A stretch of DNA of 64,000 bases from Streptomyces sp. NRRL F-5135 (GCF_000719775.1 NZ_JOHR01000004.1:186001-250000); one strand, 5' to 3'; shown: positions 53,060 to 61,570, numbered from the stretch's first letter. Notes: a model not told the origin generated them from the letters alone. Translations and numbers: made by a program.

Positions 53060-53803
53060 TCAGGCGGAGCCGGGTGTCCGGCGCAGGACCAGGGAGACGA
53101 AGCCGAAGGTGTCCCGGTAATCGCGCAGCCATTCGGTGCGCCGGGCCGTGGCCGTCTCGAGCACCTGCGCGCTGTCCGGATGACCGGGGTGGTCCAGGGC
53201 CCACGCGGCCAGAGAGCCCCAGCAGGCCCATTCGTAGTCGTCCAGCTCCCGACGTGTGCTGACGTGCCCGTCGACGGGAGTCCAGCCGTCGGCGACCACA
53301 CGGTCCAGGGTGGTCGCCAGGTCGGTGAAGTTCCCGAGCATCCCGACGGCTTCCTGCGACGGGGGGCCTTCCCAGAACCCGTCACCGATGAGGACGCGGC
53401 CGCCGGGGGCCAGGTGTCCGCGGGCCGCGGCAAGGGTGGGGAGCAGGCCGCCGAAGGCATGCGCGGCCCCGAAGCTGAGGACCGCGTCGAACGGCTCCTC
53501 GGACACGAACTCCTCGGCCTTCAGGTGATGCAGGACGAGGCGGTCCTGGACGCCGAGGTCGCGCGCCGCGTCGGCCGCCCGGGCCAGGGCGTCCTCGGAG
53601 ATGTCCACGCCCTCGGCGTGCACACCCGGCCGCGCGGCCAGGGCGCGCAGGAGCCATTCCCCCGAGCCGCAGCCGAGGTCGAGCACCCGCTCCTCGCCCG
53701 TCGGCAGGCCGCGTTCCAGCAGGTGGCGGACCGAGTCGTCGTCGAGCGGAGATTTGATCGGGTGTTCGGAATGAGCGATCTGGGACATCTGTTCGCGATT
53801 CAC
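53060..53803 (-). CDS. Class I SAM-dependent methyltransferase
   Basis: This 247-residue methyltransferase has motif I VLDLGCGSGEWLLRAL, motif II acidic EGVDISEDALARA, and the post-I regions EEPFDAVLSFGAAHAFGG and LAPGGRVLIGDGFW. The latter form is common in small-molecule methyltransferases of actinomycetes. The start is GTG 53803, with ATG 53788 as an alternative; neither has a strong ribosome binding site. It stands alone between the GH35 locus and the oxygen-response group, and its substrate is unknown. Confidence 0.88.
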   Translation of the reverse strand: MNREQMSQIAHSEHPIKSPLDDDSVRHLLERGLPTGEERVLDLGCGSGEWLLRALAARPGVHAEGVDISEDALARAADAARDLGVQDRLVLHHLKAEEFVSEEPFDAVLSFGAAHAFGGLLPTLAAARGHLAPGGRVLIGDGFWEGPPSQEAVGMLGNFTDLATTLDRVVADGWTPVDGHVSTRRELDDYEWACWGSLAAWALDHPGHPDSAQVLETATARRTEWLRDYRDTFGFVSLVLRRTPGSA

Positions 53804-54005
53804 CGGGGCAGTGTGCCAAGGGCCGAGCGTGCGCGCACCTCATATACGGCGACTCGGGCTCCGCCGTCCCGAGACCACGTCGTACGGCGGCGCCACCGCG
53901 TCGGCGACCGCGCGTGCCGGGCGTCGCGAGGGGGTGAACCTTGCCGGGAGCGGCACGGCAGTGGGGCGTACCGGCCGGGACAGCTGTCGCGGAACTCCTC
54001 CTCGG

Positions 54006-54470
54006 TCACAGGAGGCTCCCGCTGCCGTAGGGGGCGTACAGGTCCAGCAGTCGGGTGCGGGCCGAGCGCAGGCGGTGGGCGAGGACGTCGCCCGCCCACT
54101 GGGCGACGCTCGCGCCGAACACGGGGTCGTCCCGGCACATCGAGCGGACCACGGTGGCGTCGAACTCGTAGGCGCGTACCGGACTCGTCGCCTCGGCGCC
54201 CAGGTGCCAGGCGTGCGGGACGAACAGCCAGGACCAGCCGACCAGTTCGTTGTGCCCGAGGGACTCGATGACGGCGGCGGGGCGGCCCGGCACGCGCATG
54301 TCGAGGTCGATGCCGCCGGTGCGGATGATCCAGAACCGGTCGGCGCGGCCCCCTTCCTCGAAGAGACGGGTGCCCTGGCGGAACGACACCTCCCGGGCGA
54401 AGTGCATCAGCCGCCGCCGGTGTTCGGTCGTCAGCGCCTGCAGCATGCCGGCCGTGGCGGGAGCGTTCAT
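54006..54470 (-). CDS. Cyclic-nucleotide-binding-domain protein without DNA-binding domain
   Basis: This 154-residue protein consists of a single CRP-type beta-barrel: REVSFRQGTRLFEEGGRADRFWIIRTG, then SLGHNELVGWSWLFVPHAWHLGAEA and the C-helix. There is no C-terminal HTH. The phosphate-binding cassette Arg is not evident, so ligand binding is uncertain. The ATG at 54470 has a GGAGG site. Similar small proteins occur in actinomycete clusters with universal stress proteins and DevR/OsdR regulators, which fits its divergent position to a response regulator here. Confidence 0.85.
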   Translation of the reverse strand: MNAPATAGMLQALTTEHRRRLMHFAREVSFRQGTRLFEEGGRADRFWIIRTGGIDLDMRVPGRPAAVIESLGHNELVGWSWLFVPHAWHLGAEATSPVRAYEFDATVVRSMCRDDPVFGASVAQWAGDVLAHRLRSARTRLLDLYAPYGSGSLL

Positions 54471-54784
54471 GACGTGCCTCCAGTCGGGCGTACGAGCTTT
54501 CACATCCAGCGTGCTGCCGTGTGCCGTGCCGGGCGATGGGCCACCCGGCCCCGGGGCGGGGCCGGGTGGCACGCCTTCCGGGTCCTTCCGCATGCTGTGC
54601 CGGAACACGGGGCCAACAAGGGGACCGGAGTTGGGGGAGCGGTAGGGCCTACCGGCCCTGGCCCTCCGGTCCGGGATCGAGCAAGATCGTGCGAAGGGCG
54701 GGCATCGTGCGGGAGGCCGGCACCGGTTGTGCCCAGCGGGCCGGGCCCGACGCGGGATTCGGACAGAGCGACGAGGAGCATCAC
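54471..54784. promoter_or_regulatory. Divergent region with a DevR/OsdR-like dyad
   Basis: This 314-bp region separates the cNMP-domain gene from the response regulator. AGGGCC-TACC-GGCCCT (54644-54659) is a perfect dyad whose GGG-N8-CCC layout resembles the GGGACT-type sites bound by DevR/DosR-like regulators, without matching them exactly. It lies 126 bp before the response regulator start. Nothing else was recognised here. Confidence 0.4.
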
Positions 54785-55489
54785 ATGGCGGACGGGGAGC
54801 AGCCCGGGCGCGACAACCCGATAAGGGTCTTCCTGCTGGACGACCACGAGGTGGTACGGCGCGGGGTGCACGACCTGCTGAACGACGAGCCGGACATCAC
54901 GGTCGTCGGCGAGGCCGCCAACGTCGAGCAGGCCCTGGTCCGCGTCCCCGCGCTGCGCCCCCAGGTGGCGGTGCTGGACGTACGTCTGCCGGACGGCGAC
55001 GGGGTGACCGTGTGCCGGGAACTGCGCTCGAGGATGCCGGAACTGGCCTGTCTCATGCTGACCTCGTTCGACGAGGAGGAGGCACTGCTGGACTCGATCG
55101 TCGCCGGGGCGTCCGGATACGTGCTGAAGCAGATCCAGGGGTCGGACCTGGTGTCGGCCGTGCGTACGGTCGCGGCCGGCCAGTCCCTGCTCGATCCCAG
55201 CGCCACCGCCAAGGTGATGGCCCGGCTGCGCCAGGACCAGGACCAGCTCCACGAGCGGGAGGCCGAGCCCGGCACCCTGTCGGTCCTGACCGGACGGGAG
55301 CGGGAGATCCTGGCCCTGATCGGCGAGGGACTGACCAACCGTCAGATCGGACGTCGGCTCTACCTCGCCGAGAAGACGGTGAAGAACCACATCTCCCGGC
55401 TGCTGGCCAAGCTCGGTGTGGAGCGGCGCATCCAGGCCGCCGTCATCGCCACCCAGGCCCAGGAGCGGCTGAAGCGCGACGGCGGCTGA
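54785..55489 (+). CDS. osdR: NarL/DevR-family response regulator (OsdR-like)
   Basis: This 234-residue two-component regulator has an N-terminal receiver with the acidic pair DD (19-20), phospho-acceptor Asp65 ([12 protein letters not shown]), Thr/Ser and Lys (LTSFD, VLKQI). The C-terminal LuxR-type HTH (about 165-225) has [18 protein letters not shown] and [16 protein letters not shown]. Linker residues with DPSATAKVM and the neighbouring GAF kinase, PPOX and cNMP genes match the DevR/DosR and S. coelicolor OsdR type, which respond to hypoxia or NO. The ATG at 54785 has GAGGAG. The symbol is by family and context only. Confidence 0.88.
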   Translation: MADGEQPGRDNPIRVFLLDDHEVVRRGVHDLLNDEPDITVVGEAANVEQALVRVPALRPQVAVLDVRLPDGDGVTVCRELRSRMPELACLMLTSFDEEEALLDSIVAGASGYVLKQIQGSDLVSAVRTVAAGQSLLDPSATAKVMARLRQDQDQLHEREAEPGTLSVLTGREREILALIGEGLTNRQIGRRLYLAEKTVKNHISRLLAKLGVERRIQAAVIATQAQERLKRDGG

Positions 55490-55497
55490 CGGTACGA

Positions 55498-55530
55498 GGT
55501 GAGCCGCCGGGCCGAACGCCCCGGCTCACC
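55498..55530 (+). terminator. Hairpin after the response regulator
   Basis: An 8-bp stem (GGTGAGCC with GGCTCACC) with a 17-nt GC-rich loop begins 9 bp after the stop codon. It is a plausible terminator. Confidence 0.5.
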
Positions 55531-55682
55531 CGCCTCCGGCCCGATGCCCGCGCCCGCCCGGTGCCCGATCCGCCAGGCGGCGGGGCCTTGCCGCACCTGG
55601 GGCCGGCGGTCCTTCGCGGACGGCCTTCCGGCCCCACCCGGCCGCCCCCGACAGGGCCCCATGGTCCCTGTGTCGCCGCGCC

Positions 55683-56105
55683 TCACCGCGCGCCGTGCGT
55701 TCCTCTGAGCTCGCGTCCGGTGAGCATCTCGGACTCGATCCGAACGAACACCGCGTCCCCCAGGGGCATCCAGGACGTGGGGCCGGCGTCCGACAGCCGC
55801 TCGTGCTCGACGGGATCGGTCACCACGGTGGCCCGTCCGGTGACGACCACGCTCCAGCCTGACCGGCTCGCGGCGTCGAACTCGTCCGCCTCGAAGGCGA
55901 CCACGACGCCGTCGATGGCGCGGACGAGGTCCGAGTCCGACGAGGTGTGCAGCAGGACGGAGGCGTCCGTGTCCAGGGAGAAGTTGATGGGGAGGACCGC
56001 GGGCAGCGCCTGCCGCGTGTACACCACGCGGCCGACCGGCACCTTGGCGAGCAGGCTCAGGCACTCGTGCCGGTCGAGTGCGCGAAAGGCGTCGTTCTGG
56101 AACAT
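55683..56105 (-). CDS. PPOX-class (pyridoxamine 5'-phosphate oxidase-like) flavin/F420-binding protein
   Basis: This 140-residue split-barrel protein has HECLSLLAKVPVGRVVYTRQALPAVLPINF, VLLHTSSDSD, VVAFEADEFD and GWSVVVTGRATVV. It belongs to the PPOX/flavin reductase-like superfamily, members of which bind FMN, heme or F420. Such genes are frequent members of DevR/OsdR-type regulons. The ATG at 56105 is used; a GGGA lies upstream at a rather long spacing. The open frame extends far upstream without family features. Confidence 0.87.
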   Translation of the reverse strand: MFQNDAFRALDRHECLSLLAKVPVGRVVYTRQALPAVLPINFSLDTDASVLLHTSSDSDLVRAIDGVVVAFEADEFDAASRSGWSVVVTGRATVVTDPVEHERLSDAGPTSWMPLGDAVFVRIESEMLTGRELRGTHGAR

Positions 56106-56279
56106 CGGTTCATCGTCCCCGCGGTCGTCGTGAGGGGGTAGGGCCGACCGGCCCAACACCCGTACGGCGCGAGGACGGCGGAGCGCACCCGGTTGTTCTC
56201 GCGGAGCCGCGCGGGCACGGCGGTACACCGGGCCGGGGAGAGGGACGGCCGGGAGGCGGACCGCGGGGCCGTCCGTCGG

Positions 56280-56505
56280 CTCGGTGCGGGACTCAACGCC
56301 TGGTTCCCGCCCGAGCGGCGCGGGCTGGCCATCGGCGTCTTCGGCGCCGGCATGGGCGGCACCGCGATCAGCGCCCTGACCACGGTGAAACTGGTCGACG
56401 CCCCCAGCATGGCCACCCCCTTCCTGATCACCGCGGTGGTACTCGCCGGTTACGCCGTGGTCGCCGCCCTGCTGCTGCGCGACGCGCCCGGCCGCACCGG
56501 GCCGG
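56280..56505 (+). pseudogene. narK-like nitrate/nitrite transporter remnant
   Basis: Only one piece of a major facilitator protein is present. LNAWFPPERRGLAIGVFGAG, MGGTAISALTTVKLV and the hydrophobic MATPFLITAVVLAGYAVVAALLLRDAPGR match the middle of NarK-type transporters. The first about 120 and last about 200 residues are absent, and the flanking in-frame sequence is Arg/Pro-rich noise. A transporter cannot work from this fragment, so it is a remnant. Its position inside a DevR/OsdR-like group suggests that the group once included nitrate transport. Confidence 0.7.
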
Positions 56506-56576
56506 CCGAGCCGCCGGCGCGAGCGCCACACCGCGGGCACCACCGCGTAAACCAGCCGGGCCCGGGCTGCCCTTGG

Positions 56577-56605
56577 CGACCGGGACCGTTCCCCGGTCCC
56601 GGTCG
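56577..56605. terminator. Hairpin between narK remnant and sensor kinase
   Basis: A perfect 12-bp stem (CGACCGGGACCG and complement) with a TTCCC loop, flanked by further CCGGGCCCGGG repeats. It is placed at the 3' end of the minus-strand sensor kinase. Confidence 0.7.
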
Positions 56606-56622
56606 GAGAACCGGGCCCGGGC

Positions 56623-58353
56623 TCACGCCTCCACCGGGAGGGGCACCGTCCACTCCGCGACGGTGCCGACGGGCTCGTTCGGCCCGAGTGTGAAACTGCC
56701 GCCGAGGTCGCCGGCGCGGCGGTGGAGGTTGGCGAGACCGCTGCACCGGGTGACGCCGGGGTCGATGCCGGTTCCGTTGTCCGCAACGCGCAGTCGCAGC
56801 CGGCTGCCGTCGGTCTCGGCCGTGACCTCGACGTGGGTGGCGTGCGCGTGCCGGGCGGCGTTCGACAGCGTCTCGCGCAGCACCGCCAGGAGCTGCTCGG
56901 CATACTCGGCGGGTACGCCGGTGTCCAGCAGGCCGGTCATGCGCAGGGCGGGTGTGAAGCCCAGCACGCCCGTGGCCCGGTCGGTCTCGGCCAGCAGTTC
57001 GGCACGCAGACCCCGCGCCCCCTCGCGGTCGCGCTCGCGCAGCGCGTAGATCGTGTTCCGTACCGTCTTGATGGTGTCGTCGAGGTCGTCGACCACGCGC
57101 CGGACCCGCTCGGCCGCCTCGGGCCGGTCGCTGATCCGGCCGAGGACCGAGTTCAGGGTCAGGCCGGAGGCGAACAGCCGTTGAATGGCCAGGTCGTGCA
57201 GGTCACGGGCGATACGGTCGCGGTCGGACAGGACCATCCGCCGGTCGGCTTCGCGCCGGTGCTCGGCGATCTCCAGGGCGAGTGCGGCCTGGTCGGCGAA
57301 TCCGCCGATCATGGTCATGGTGGCCTCGGAGAACTCCCGCCCGCCGGGCAGGTTGGCGACCTGCAGAACCCCGCGGACATGCTCGCTGCCGCCCAGCGGA
57401 AGCAGGAAACCCGGCCCCAGTTCGATCTGCCCCGCCGAGCCCCCGCCCTCCTGGGGCTCCCCCGACAGCGCGCCGCTGGAGACCCGTTCGTTGGAGCGGT
57501 ACACCTTCGCGGCCAGTGTGGTGGGCGGCAACACCAGCCCGTGCACCCGCTCGGCGCCCGCCCCGTCGGTGGCCTCGATCACCAGCTCGTCGCCGCCGTC
57601 GAACGGCACCGCCACCGTCACCAGATCGGCGCCGGCCAGTCGCCGGACGGTGGCGGCGACCTGGTACAGCACCTGGTCCGGATCGGTGCCCGAGAGCAGG
57701 CCGTGGGTCAGGTCGCTGCTCGCGGCCAGCCACCGCTCCCTGCGGCGCGTGTCCTCGTACAGCCGGGCGTTGTCGATGGCCACACCCGCCGCGGCGGCGA
57801 GCGTGCGCAGCACCGCCTCGTCCTCGTCGTCGAACCGCGCCCCGCCGCGCTTGTCGGTCAGGTAGAGGTTTCCGAAGACCCGGTCGCGCACGCGTACCGG
57901 CGCCCCCAGGAACGTGGTCATCGGCGGATGCCCCTCGGGGAAGCCGACCGATTCGGGATGGGCGCCGAGGTCGGCGAGGCGCAGCGGCTCCGGTTCCCTG
58001 ATCAGCAGCCCCAGGATGCCCCCACCCTCGGGATAGTGACCGATCGCCTTGATGGTCTCCTCGTCCACGCCGACCGTGATGAACCGCTTGATCTGCCCTT
58101 CCTCGCCCAACACCCCCAGCGCCCCGTACTCGGCGTCCACCACGGTCACCGCGGACTCCGTGATCCGCCGCAGCACCACATCGAGGTCCAGGTCGGAGCC
58201 GATGGTGAGGACGGCGTCCAACAGCGCGTGCACCCGGTCCCGGGTCGCCCGGACCTGCGCCACCTGTGCCTGCAGACCCTCCAGCAGCTCGTCCAGCCGC
58301 AACCGGGGCGCCGCCGGCCGGTCCTTCCGCCCCGTCGCCGGACGCTCTGCCAT
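56623..58353 (-). CDS. osdK: GAF-domain sensor histidine kinase (DevS/OsdK-like)
   Basis: This 576-residue cytoplasmic kinase has two GAF domains (about 45-195 and 215-370), then HisKA_3 with the phospho-acceptor in DRDRIARDLHDLAIQRLFASG and an HATPase_c with N-box ETLSNAARHAHA and G-box VADNGTGIDPG. This domain order, together with motifs such as DAEYGALGVLGEEG and LPLGGSEHVRGVLQVANL, is that of DevS/DosT and S. coelicolor OsdK, which sense O2, NO or redox through the first GAF. The ATG at 58353 has a GGAGGGA site. It is the likely partner of the response regulator 1.1 kb away. Confidence 0.88.
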   Translation of the reverse strand: MAERPATGRKDRPAAPRLRLDELLEGLQAQVAQVRATRDRVHALLDAVLTIGSDLDLDVVLRRITESAVTVVDAEYGALGVLGEEGQIKRFITVGVDEETIKAIGHYPEGGGILGLLIREPEPLRLADLGAHPESVGFPEGHPPMTTFLGAPVRVRDRVFGNLYLTDKRGGARFDDEDEAVLRTLAAAAGVAIDNARLYEDTRRRERWLAASSDLTHGLLSGTDPDQVLYQVAATVRRLAGADLVTVAVPFDGGDELVIEATDGAGAERVHGLVLPPTTLAAKVYRSNERVSSGALSGEPQEGGGSAGQIELGPGFLLPLGGSEHVRGVLQVANLPGGREFSEATMTMIGGFADQAALALEIAEHRREADRRMVLSDRDRIARDLHDLAIQRLFASGLTLNSVLGRISDRPEAAERVRRVVDDLDDTIKTVRNTIYALRERDREGARGLRAELLAETDRATGVLGFTPALRMTGLLDTGVPAEYAEQLLAVLRETLSNAARHAHATHVEVTAETDGSRLRLRVADNGTGIDPGVTRCSGLANLHRRAGDLGGSFTLGPNEPVGTVAEWTVPLPVEA

Positions 58354-58523
58354 TCCCGCTCCCTCCGGAGGGCGCCATGGGCACCCCGTCATCGTGCCCG
58401 AACAGCCCCGCCGGCACGCGGACTTGCGTGGTGAGCGCGCCGTCTCGGCCCTCCCGGATTCTATTGCCCTCCGACAACCGTGACCGAAGGCCGTCCTGGA
58501 GGGTCCGGCGCGACGCTCCGCCT

Positions 58524-58732
58524 AGGGCGTGTTGCGAAAGTCCCGCCTGGCCGGCGACGCCTGGCACGCACTTCCCCAGCTACCGCTGGGAGGTGCTCTC
58601 TGCCGCGTTGCCGGAGTCGTCCGAGTACGTCCGGTCCATCGACGACGCCGATCCTCCGCCTTGCGATCGCACGCACCGGACGCCGCCGGCCCCGCCCTTC
58701 GGGCGGACGGCGCTACTTTCGCAACACGCCCT
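58524..58732. mobile_element. MITE-like element of 209 bp
   Basis: Perfect 18-bp terminal inverted repeats, AGGGCGTGTTGCGAAAGT at 58524-58541 and its complement at 58715-58732, bound a 173-bp interior that encodes no transposase. This terminus resembles those of widespread Streptomyces IS/MITE elements, from memory. The left end is preceded by T (TA junction), but no target duplication could be proved. The element ends 15 bp from the stop codon of the TetR gene. Confidence 0.75.
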
Positions 58733-58747
58733 GGCCGCCGCGCGGTG

Positions 58748-59332
58748 TCAGCCCTGCGGGCTCGCTCCGTTCCGCGGGCTCAGTCCCGCCACGGACAGTC
58801 GGAAGAGCCGGTCCGCCGAGGCGGCCGGGTCGGGGTGGTGCTCCGTCGCGAGGACGATGCCGACGACCAGTGTGATCAGGTCGGCGACGGTGATGCCCGG
58901 TGCCACCGCGCCGTCCCGCACGGCGTGGCGCAGCAGCGGGGTTCCCGCCTCTTCGATAGCCGCCGAGCAGCTGTTCTCGTGCACCGAGTCGGGACCGGCG
59001 CCCTCGTAGACCAGCGCGGCCGCCAGCCCCCGGGCGGAGACGGAATAGGCGATGACATCACTCAGCCATTCCAGTAGCGCGCTTCGGCTGTCGCTCTCGC
59101 CGGTCAGGGCCTCGGCGCGCGCGCACAGCGCCTCCATCTGCTTCCTGGACACGGCTTCCAGCAGCGCGCGGCGGGTGGGGAAGTGCCGGCGCACGGTCGC
59201 CGAGCCGACCTCCGCGGTGCGGGCGATCTGTTCCAGGGAGGCGCCGGCGCCGTGGGCGGCGACCTCCGCCTCGGCCACGGCGAGGATCCGCGCGTAGTTG
59301 CGCCGGGCGTCCGCGCGCTGGCGCTCGGGCAT
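58748..59332 (-). CDS. TetR/AcrR-family transcriptional regulator
   Basis: This 194-residue regulator has an N-terminal HTH (RILAVAEAEVAAHGAGASLEQIARTAEVGSATVRRHFPTRRALLEAV, condensed) and a C-terminal TetR ligand domain. HTH residues GSATVRRHF are typical of the AcrR group that controls NmrA/SDR or transport genes. The ATG at 59332 has GGAGA. It is divergent from an NmrA-like reductase, with a 23-bp palindrome between them, so it probably represses both. Confidence 0.91.
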   Translation of the reverse strand: MPERQRADARRNYARILAVAEAEVAAHGAGASLEQIARTAEVGSATVRRHFPTRRALLEAVSRKQMEALCARAEALTGESDSRSALLEWLSDVIAYSVSARGLAAALVYEGAGPDSVHENSCSAAIEEAGTPLLRHAVRDGAVAPGITVADLITLVVGIVLATEHHPDPAASADRLFRLSVAGLSPRNGASPQG

Positions 59333-59356
59333 GGCGACATCTCCTGGTTGCTAAGT

Positions 59357-59408
59357 GGTGGGGCCCGCCGTATCGTACCCCGAAGTAAACGGCGGGCCCC
59401 GCCGTTTA
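59357..59408. promoter_or_regulatory. Operator region between tetR and nmrA-like genes
   Basis: A perfect palindrome with 11-bp arms and a 1-bp centre spans 59386-59408 (arm TAAACGGCGGG). A further CCCGCCGT half-site lies at 59364-59371, so GGGGCCCGCCGT and ACGGCGGGCCCC also pair across 17 bp. This is a strong candidate binding site for the adjacent TetR protein. Confidence 0.7.
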
Positions 59409-59431
59409 GCTGCGAGCGCATGAGGAGCACT

Positions 59432-60355
59432 ATGTCCACCGATACCGCACCCGTCCTGGTCACCGGCGCCACCGGCAGGCAGGGCGGGGCCACGGCCCGC
59501 GCCCTGCGTGCCGAGGGCGTCCCCGTACGGGCCCTGGTGCGCGACCCGGGCACCGACCGGGCCAAGGCCGTCGAGGCGCTCGGTGTCGAACTGGTCGTAG
59601 GTGATCTGCGCGACCGCGATTCCGTGATCCGGGCGGCCGAGGGCGCCCGCGCCGTCTTCTCCGTACAGATGCCCGGCATCACCGCGGAAGGCTTCGACTT
59701 CGAGGGGGAGGTGGCGCAGGGCGTCAACCTCATCGAGGGCGCGAAGGCCGCCGGAGTGCCGCAGTTCGTGCACACGTCCGTCAGTGGCGCCGGGGCGCAC
59801 ACCGAGGCTCCCGGCTGGGCGGAAGGCCGCTGGGCTCCGATGGAAGGCACCCTGGGGGCCAAGAGCGCGATCCAGGACCGGGTCCGGGCGGCCGGATTCC
59901 CGCACTGGACGCTCCTCAAGCCTGGGTTCTTCATGGAGAACTTCCTGCCGTCCATGGCATTCCTGTTCCCGCGCGGTATCGAGGGCGGCTTGGTGAGCGT
60001 CGTGAAGCCCGGGACCCGGCTGTCCCTCGTCGCGGTGGACGACATCGGCAGGGCGGCCGCCGCGGCCGTCGCCGCGCCCGAGCGGTTCGACGGGGTCGAG
60101 CTGGAGCTGGCGAGCGACTACCTGTCGATGACGGAGATAGCCGAAGTCCTCTCCCGTGCCCTGGGCACGCGACTGTCCGCACCGGACATGACCGAGGAGG
60201 AGGCCGTGGCCGCCGGGATGCCGGGGATGGGTGCCGGCCACGAGTGGCTGAACGCGGTCGGGCAGCCGGGCCGCCCGCGGTACGCGAGGGACCTCGGGAT
60301 CCCGCTCACCGGCTTCGAGGAGTGGGCGCGGGAGCACATGCGGCCCACGGCGTAA
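59432..60355 (+). CDS. NmrA-like NAD(P)-binding protein
   Basis: This 307-residue atypical SDR of the NmrA/HSCARG group has the NAD(P)-binding loop VLVTGATGRQGGATARAL, LVVGDLRDRDSV, VFSVQMP, the FVHTSVSGAG strand, and LKPGFFMENFLPSM. The Tyr-Lys catalytic pair of classical SDRs is not obvious, so it may be a redox sensor or a quinone/azo reductase-like enzyme. The ATG at 59432 has GAGGAG; ATG 59420 is an alternative without a site. It is controlled by the divergent TetR gene, by context. Confidence 0.9.
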   Translation: MSTDTAPVLVTGATGRQGGATARALRAEGVPVRALVRDPGTDRAKAVEALGVELVVGDLRDRDSVIRAAEGARAVFSVQMPGITAEGFDFEGEVAQGVNLIEGAKAAGVPQFVHTSVSGAGAHTEAPGWAEGRWAPMEGTLGAKSAIQDRVRAAGFPHWTLLKPGFFMENFLPSMAFLFPRGIEGGLVSVVKPGTRLSLVAVDDIGRAAAAAVAAPERFDGVELELASDYLSMTEIAEVLSRALGTRLSAPDMTEEEAVAAGMPGMGAGHEWLNAVGQPGRPRYARDLGIPLTGFEEWAREHMRPTA

Positions 60356-60368
60356 GAGGTCCTGAACC

Positions 60369-60911
60369 TCAACGCCGCGCGTGGCGGATCCTCAACCGCC
60401 CGTACCCCATGCTTCCGGAGATCCGGATCGTGGGCCCGCCGGGGCGGGAGCGCCGCGGAGGCTTGTGGAGCGAGTCCTTCCATCCGGTGCGCAGGTCCTC
60501 GATGTCGACTGTCGCGTCGCGGGGCACAGTGATCTTCGCCCCACCGGTGCCCAGTTGCAATTCGATGTCGACCGCCGCGTGCTCGATGACTGCCCGGGAC
60601 AGGTCCAGGCGCACGCTTCCGAACGCGGACTCGACCTTCAAGAACCGGGGTACCCGCCATGCGCCGCGCCGCCGGATCCGTCCGCCGGCGGCGGCGATCG
60701 TGGACGTGGTGCCCGCGTTCTCCGCCGGGAGCGAGGCCAGTGCCGACAGGAGTTCGCTGTGCGTCGTGGCGGTGAGCGCCTGGTCGAGGCGTTCGTCCAT
60801 CTCCTCGTGCGCGATGTGCCCTTCGGCGTATGCGTCCTTCAGGCGCCGCACGGCCGTGTCACGGTCGTCTTCGCGGATGAGTGACAGCGGGTCTTCCGGC
60901 AGAGAGGCCAC
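60369..60911 (-). CDS. DUF1707 (SHOCT-like) protein
   Basis: This 180-residue protein has an N-terminal DUF1707 domain (REDDRDTAVRRLKDAYAEGHIAHEEMDERLDQALTA, condensed), and a C-terminal beta-rich part (VESAFGSVRLDLSRAVIEHAAVDIELQLGTGGAKITVP, condensed) like the LiaF/cell-wall-active antibiotic response domain. No membrane segment is present. The function is unknown. The start is GTG 60911 with a weak GTGAGA upstream. It converges on the NmrA-like gene with 13 bp between stops. Confidence 0.86.
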   Translation of the reverse strand: MASLPEDPLSLIREDDRDTAVRRLKDAYAEGHIAHEEMDERLDQALTATTHSELLSALASLPAENAGTTSTIAAAGGRIRRRGAWRVPRFLKVESAFGSVRLDLSRAVIEHAAVDIELQLGTGGAKITVPRDATVDIEDLRTGWKDSLHKPPRRSRPGGPTIRISGSMGYGRLRIRHARR

Positions 60912-60978
60912 CGTCTCACTGTAGCGCCGTGCCAGGCGGTGCGAACACGGCTTCGCCGGTCTCCTCGGCGGCCGTTCA

Positions 60979-61020
60979 CCCGCGACGCCCGGCCGGGAAT
61001 CCCCGGCCGGGCGTCGCGGG
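60979..61020 (-). terminator. Strong hairpin downstream of ohr
   Basis: A perfect 19-bp stem with an AATC loop (arms 60979-60997 and 61002-61020, including CCCGCGACGCCCGGCCGG). It lies 28 bp beyond the ohr stop codon on the minus strand. Confidence 0.85.
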
Positions 61021-61047
61021 TTGAGCCCCCGGCGTGATCGGGCCCGG

Positions 61048-61458
61048 TCACTCGACGACGAGCTCGACCTCGATGTTGCCGCGGGTGGCCTTCGAGTACG
61101 GGCAGTACGCGTGGGTCGCCTCCACCAGCTTGCGGCCCGCTTCGCCCGCGAGGGAGTCCGGCAGTTCGACGCGCATCACGACCGCGAGCCCGAATCCCGT
61201 GCCGTCCTTGCCGATCGAGACCTCGGCGGTCACCGACGCGTCCTTCGTGTCGACCTTCATCTCGCGGCCCACCGCCTGCATCGCGCTTGCGAAGCACGCG
61301 GCGTAGCCGGCGGCGAAGAGCTGCTCCGGGTTCGTGCCCTCGCCGTTGCCGCCGAGCGCCGGGGGCAGGGCGAGTGCGAGGTCGAGCCGGCCGTCCGAGC
61401 TGACGGCGCGGCCCTCGCGGCCGTTGGCGGTGGCGGCGGCGGTGTACAGCGCGTCCAT
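61048..61458 (-). CDS. ohr: Organic hydroperoxide resistance protein Ohr
   Basis: This 136-residue OsmC/Ohr-family thiol peroxidase reduces organic hydroperoxides. The two redox cysteines are in GYAACFASAMQ and HAYCPYSKATRGN, and the start MDALYTAAATA is diagnostic of Ohr. The ATG at 61458 has AAGGG. It is divergent from its MarR-type repressor gene with an OhrR-type operator in between. Confidence 0.96.
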   Translation of the reverse strand: MDALYTAAATANGREGRAVSSDGRLDLALALPPALGGNGEGTNPEQLFAAGYAACFASAMQAVGREMKVDTKDASVTAEVSIGKDGTGFGLAVVMRVELPDSLAGEAGRKLVEATHAYCPYSKATRGNIEVELVVE

Positions 61459-61540
61459 GATGAGCCCTTCGTTCGCACGGTGGGACGGGGCGTCGTCCCA
61501 TGACGGTGGCGGCCGGGAAGCGATCGCCGACCGTCATGAT

Positions 61541-61570
61541 TGCATGCAATTAAATTGTGCACAACTAAAT
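61541..61570. promoter_or_regulatory. OhrR operator
   Basis: The perfect dyad CAATT-A-AATTG (61547-61557) lies in an A/T-rich patch with a related half-site (TGTGCACAACTAAAT) next to it. It resembles known AATT-rich OhrR sites and sits between ohr and its regulator. Confidence 0.7.

Noticed and set aside
56193..56693. Intact MFS transporter gene
   Set aside because: Only about 75 residues are MFS-like; the rest is Arg/Pro-rich noise and too short for a transporter, so it was called a remnant.
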